DNA from: Poecilobothrus nobilitatus
Taxonomy: Eukaryota; Arthropoda; Insecta; Diptera; Dolichopodidae
DNA length: 64,000 bases
Reading direction: 5' to 3'
Assembly: GCA_947095535.1 (NCBI GenBank)
Contig: OX352774.1
Span: 239,655,825-239,719,824 of the forward strand
Below are positions 60,975 to 64,000 of the stretch, piece by piece. Both the position numbers and the translations under genes were made by a program. The stretch's first letter is position 1. Every line of letters begins with the position of its first letter. The notes under the pieces were generated by a model. It saw nothing but the letters and a program-made list of their open reading frames with translations, searched no databases and was not told the origin of the DNA.

Positions 60975-61160
60975 TTTTATACCAGCACGGACGTATAATT
61001 GTCAAAGTATAATAAATTTTCAATTACGTTTGTGATACCTTGTGATAGCTTAAAAAAGAGGAGATAGATATTATATGTTAGCACAGGATTGCATTCTGAG
61101 TCGATTTAGTCATGTATACATCTGCCCATTTTTCCATACTATAAATCAAAAAATAAAGGA
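60975..61160 (+). repeat. CCGTCC-class repeat, degraded head H
   Basis: TATACCAGCACGGACGTATA at 60979 is a decayed form of the TATACCCG...CGGGTATA head at 10591. It is followed by CTGAGTCGATTTAGTCATGT and ACATCTGCCCATTTTTCC, a decayed version of a 'GAGTCGATCTAGCCATGTCC' text I associate with Drosophila-like repeats. Confidence 0.55.
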
Positions 61161-62329
61161 CTTAGAGTATTTTAAAACTTTTACCTTTGTAATTTTACCT
61201 TTGTAAACAGGCAAGTAGGCATTCAAGTAGCTACGATAATATAAATTCTTTATTAATATGAAAATAAATCAGTTTCTATTGAAGTTTAGTATCTAAAATT
61301 TGTGTTGAAATTAGAAACTAGATATCTCGGAACTTAATTATGTGAGATATCTACAATTTTGTAAAAGATTTTTCCGCAATAACTTCTAAATAAAAAAAAT
61401 TAACTTCTGTGAAAAGAAGTCAGCTTTTATGCCAACAGCTTCTGTACTCAATAAAGGTACTGTGTAGTTACGTAAGGAATCAGAAATTTTTTAAACGATG
61501 ATCAAATTTTATAACAATAATGTTTTTATGAAGTTTGGTTGCTCTAACGTAACAGGTTCAGATAGCTTGTATATTTTGGAACTTGATTAAACTAGGTATC
61601 TGAAATTTTGTAAAAGTTGATTACATTATATGGAAACAGCATTTATTACGTTCGAACGAATATCCTATAGTTAACAAAATATAATCTACAGTCTTCCTTA
61701 TTGTTTTTTTTGAATTTGTTCGAATAACATTAAAAACGTCAATTTAAAATTAAAAAGTTTAGAGCTGTAAATTAAATATTTCCATATTCAAGTTGAATAC
61801 TTTATAGTCAACATATAAAAATCCATGTTCTACTTAATTTCATTGTCGTAATTCTTAATTCCCATTTGTCGTATGAAGTAAAAGTTGTTATAGCGGTGGA
61901 CAATTGTATGACTCATATTTTTTTCTCATAAACCGTTACTCTAATTTTATTTAATTTGCATATTTGGTGCGATGATCCAATTCAAGTCGATCACTATTTG
62001 ATAATAATCACACTATCTAGCATAATATCCATTTAAAAAAAGACCTACACTTAATTTAATGAGTCAAAAGTTTAACATAAAATTTATAATCTTTAATTAC
62101 CGGATAATTTTTTATTCAGATTTTAGTAAAATTTATTTATTTATTTCTTATTATAAGTATACAATATTTTACAAAATATGATTCAATAATCAATCAATAA
62201 GTAATTATTAACTATAAAAATATTTTTTTTTGTAGATAATCATATGAATTTATTATTTAAAATAAAAAAATGTGCAAACATTTATTTAGATGTTCCAATT
62301 TTTTAAGCTTTTACCAAAAATATTTTTAA
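61161..62329. other. AT-rich DNA with loose 240-bp repetition
   Basis: AGATATCTCGGAACTTAATT with CTACAATTTTGTAAAAGATT (61321-61372) is echoed by TTTTGGAACTTGATTAAACT and GAAATTTTGTAAAAGTTGAT (61573-61622). This probably is the body of the repeat headed at 60975. No gene was seen. Confidence 0.4.
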
Positions 62330-63640
62330 CCAAAGAAATGTTTGATTTCACTCATTTTTCTCCGTCAATACGTCCGTATGTACATCAGTTTGTCCATTTA
62401 CAAACTATCTACACAGTTTGAGATGAAGGAATCCAGTTTTTTTCATGGTGATATTTTATAAAAAAAATTTTTTATTTTTAACTTTCTTTTGGAACCCCAT
62501 CACTATGGACCTAAATTAATATTGAATAAGGTTCTAATTTTGAGTGTTTAAACTTTCAAAACCATATGTTTTTTTAAGAATAGCTAGTGTAAATCGGTTA
62601 GTTCAGCCACTTTCGCCAAAAGGAATAATCTGAAGCTTCGCAACAGCTATTCTCTTAAAAGCTTGTATATATGATATATTATTTGCGATTTTACCATAAA
62701 TTTTACAAACATTTTTTACAAATTTAATAAGCTCAGAATTGTACAAAATTAGACTTAAAACAGAAGTTTGAACTTTGAAGTTTCTAAATTTTGAATTACA
62801 ATTTTTTAATACGATTTACAGCTTTTTAGCACATTTTCAAAAAAAAATTTGAAAAAATGTTCCTATTAGTTTGCCTCTGTCCGTCCATCTGTTTACAAAA
62901 CTTCTACACCATTAAAGATAGGGAAATGAAATTTGAACCATGGGTAGGTCTCATAAAAAAATTAATTTTCTAAAAGAACTTTTTCATGTAGCTCCATCAA
63001 TTACGTACTTAAAGCGCTTCAAACTTTTAAGCCATTTATGAAAATGTGTATATCTCATGTTCTGCTTAACATTTTTCCAATTTAAAAACGCTATTCGACA
63101 AGAATTATTTTACCTTTATAAATCAATATTAAAATTACATAATTTTTTTTAATTTAATATTTGAATTTACCATTAAATGAAAATCAAATTTTGCATGATT
63201 TTCCTTTTTTCATAAATCCGCCATAATTTTAAATAGGGACTTGACATTTCGAGATAAGAAAAAACTTTTAGAATTAATATAAGTTTCCTCTGTATTTTTT
63301 TTTATACAGCCCCTGTTTAGTAGCTATTAGGACTCAAAAATTTAAAATTTGCTATTTTTAAACATTTGTAACTTAGGTACCTGGACAAGTTTTTTCAAAA
63401 TAAAGGGCAAAAATTGAAGCTTCAACTTTATAATTTTACACATGTGTTAATGGTTTTTCTTAATTATGTTCTCTTAAAATTCAGAAAAGTGGTCACATTT
63501 TTTATTATATGAAATTTTCAAATTTTGGTGCAGTCACAATTTGATTTGCATTGCCTTTTGGAAATGTTCGCCTTTAAAAACCGTTGGTTTACATTTTGCC
63601 TTTTTTTTTGTTTTTTCATGAGTTATATAAAAAAAAAATT
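62330..63640 (+). repeat. CCGTCC repeat family, copy I (most complete forward copy)
   Basis: Two GTCCG-type heads are visible: CGTCAATACGTCCGTATGTA near 62364 and CCTCTGTCCGTCCATCTGTT at 62874-62893. The body continues with ACTTCTACACCATTAAAGAT, CCATGGGTAGGTCTCATAAA, GTTCTGCTTAACATTTTTCC, GAATTTACCATTAAATG, GTAACTTAGGTACC and CCTTTAAAAACCGTTGGTTT. Copy A at 8931-10050 is the reverse of 62900-63600. No conserved frame was found. Confidence 0.75.
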
Positions 63641-64000
63641 TTTTTTACATGAAAATAAATAAATTTGAATAAATACATGCTGAGAATCTTAATTGATTTA
63701 TTAAATTATTTGATTAAATAATATTTTGTTTGAAATATTTTATAAAATTATTATTAATTAAAAAACAAAAAATTAAAAGCCATTTTTAAAACTATGGAAT
63801 AATCGTAAAACATAACGAGAAAGACTGAATAGTTGACTATGTTAACTCTAGGATATCCTAACGAACGAACAAAATTTCAGATGTCTGACTTATTTAAGGA
63901 CCGAGATATATTTATGTAAATTTTGGAGTTGTATAACAGCAACTCAAACCGATTGCCCAGAACCAATAAAATATTGCCCAGAAATTTCATAGAAATTATT
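63641..64000. other. AT-rich window end
   Basis: AT-rich. A more mixed tail from 63840 (CTAGGATATCCTAACGAACG) may be another insect repeat cut by the window edge. Confidence 0.4.

Overview
This window looks like non-coding, transposon-littered DNA from an insect nuclear genome, most likely a fly (Diptera). It is strongly AT-rich throughout, full of pure A or T runs of 10 to about 22 bases, and has TACATA/GTATGT-type microsatellites. I found no intact protein-coding gene, no rRNA, no functional tRNA and no CRISPR array. There are no operon-like ORFs and no bacterial signals. Long open frames are mostly Phe/Lys/Asn-rich readings of A/T runs or lie inside repeats. The fly assignment is an inference. 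It rests on repeat modules with TATACCC...GGGTATA ends followed by (GTCC)n and an 'AAAGCTAGAATCTTGAAATT'-like text, a GAGTCGAT-TAG-CATGT text, and a 'GTCGATGCAACCGACTTAT' plus 'TATACCCTACACC' text, all of which resemble dipteran intergenic repeats as I remember them.

What is supportable is almost entirely mobile-element debris. Left third (1-21.1 kb): a small inverted-repeat element (2.8 kb), a hAT-like MITE with 8-bp target duplication (4443-4926), a DD41D-type Tc1/mariner transposase core fragment (8230-8850) running into an unclassified repeat (8931-10050), a second copy of that repeat family headed by (GTCC)n (10591-11480), members of a dispersed family V (15895, 18795), a tRNA-derived SINE with perfect 9-bp target duplications (19205-19397), and a non-LTR reverse transcriptase pseudogene (20277-21010).

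Middle third (21-43 kb): a 74-bp retroposed tail with 10-bp target duplications (23767-23840), a second SINE (24871), the C-terminal end of an RTE-like ORF (26976-27224), a candidate non-autonomous Helitron with canonical TC start, 3' hairpin and CTAG-T end (27878-30034), a 900-bp internally deleted mariner with about 82-bp inverted repeats and TA flanks (32386-33285), and a second Helitron copy in opposite orientation (38760-about 40200).

Right third (43-64 kb): further copies of the CCGTCC repeat family (42800, 45215, 47220, 59830, 60975, 62330), two tRNA-like SINE heads (40508, 43806), two more copies of family V (52230, 55850), and a solo hAT-like end (54790-55052).

The window is therefore best read as a gene desert or the interior of a very large intron. 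The most informative points are the inverted Helitron pair, the two RTE ORF pieces that are nearly consecutive parts of one ORF but lie 6 kb apart, and the precise deletion structure of the mariner. No previously undescribed cellular system is visible; the novelty, if any, is in new repeat families.
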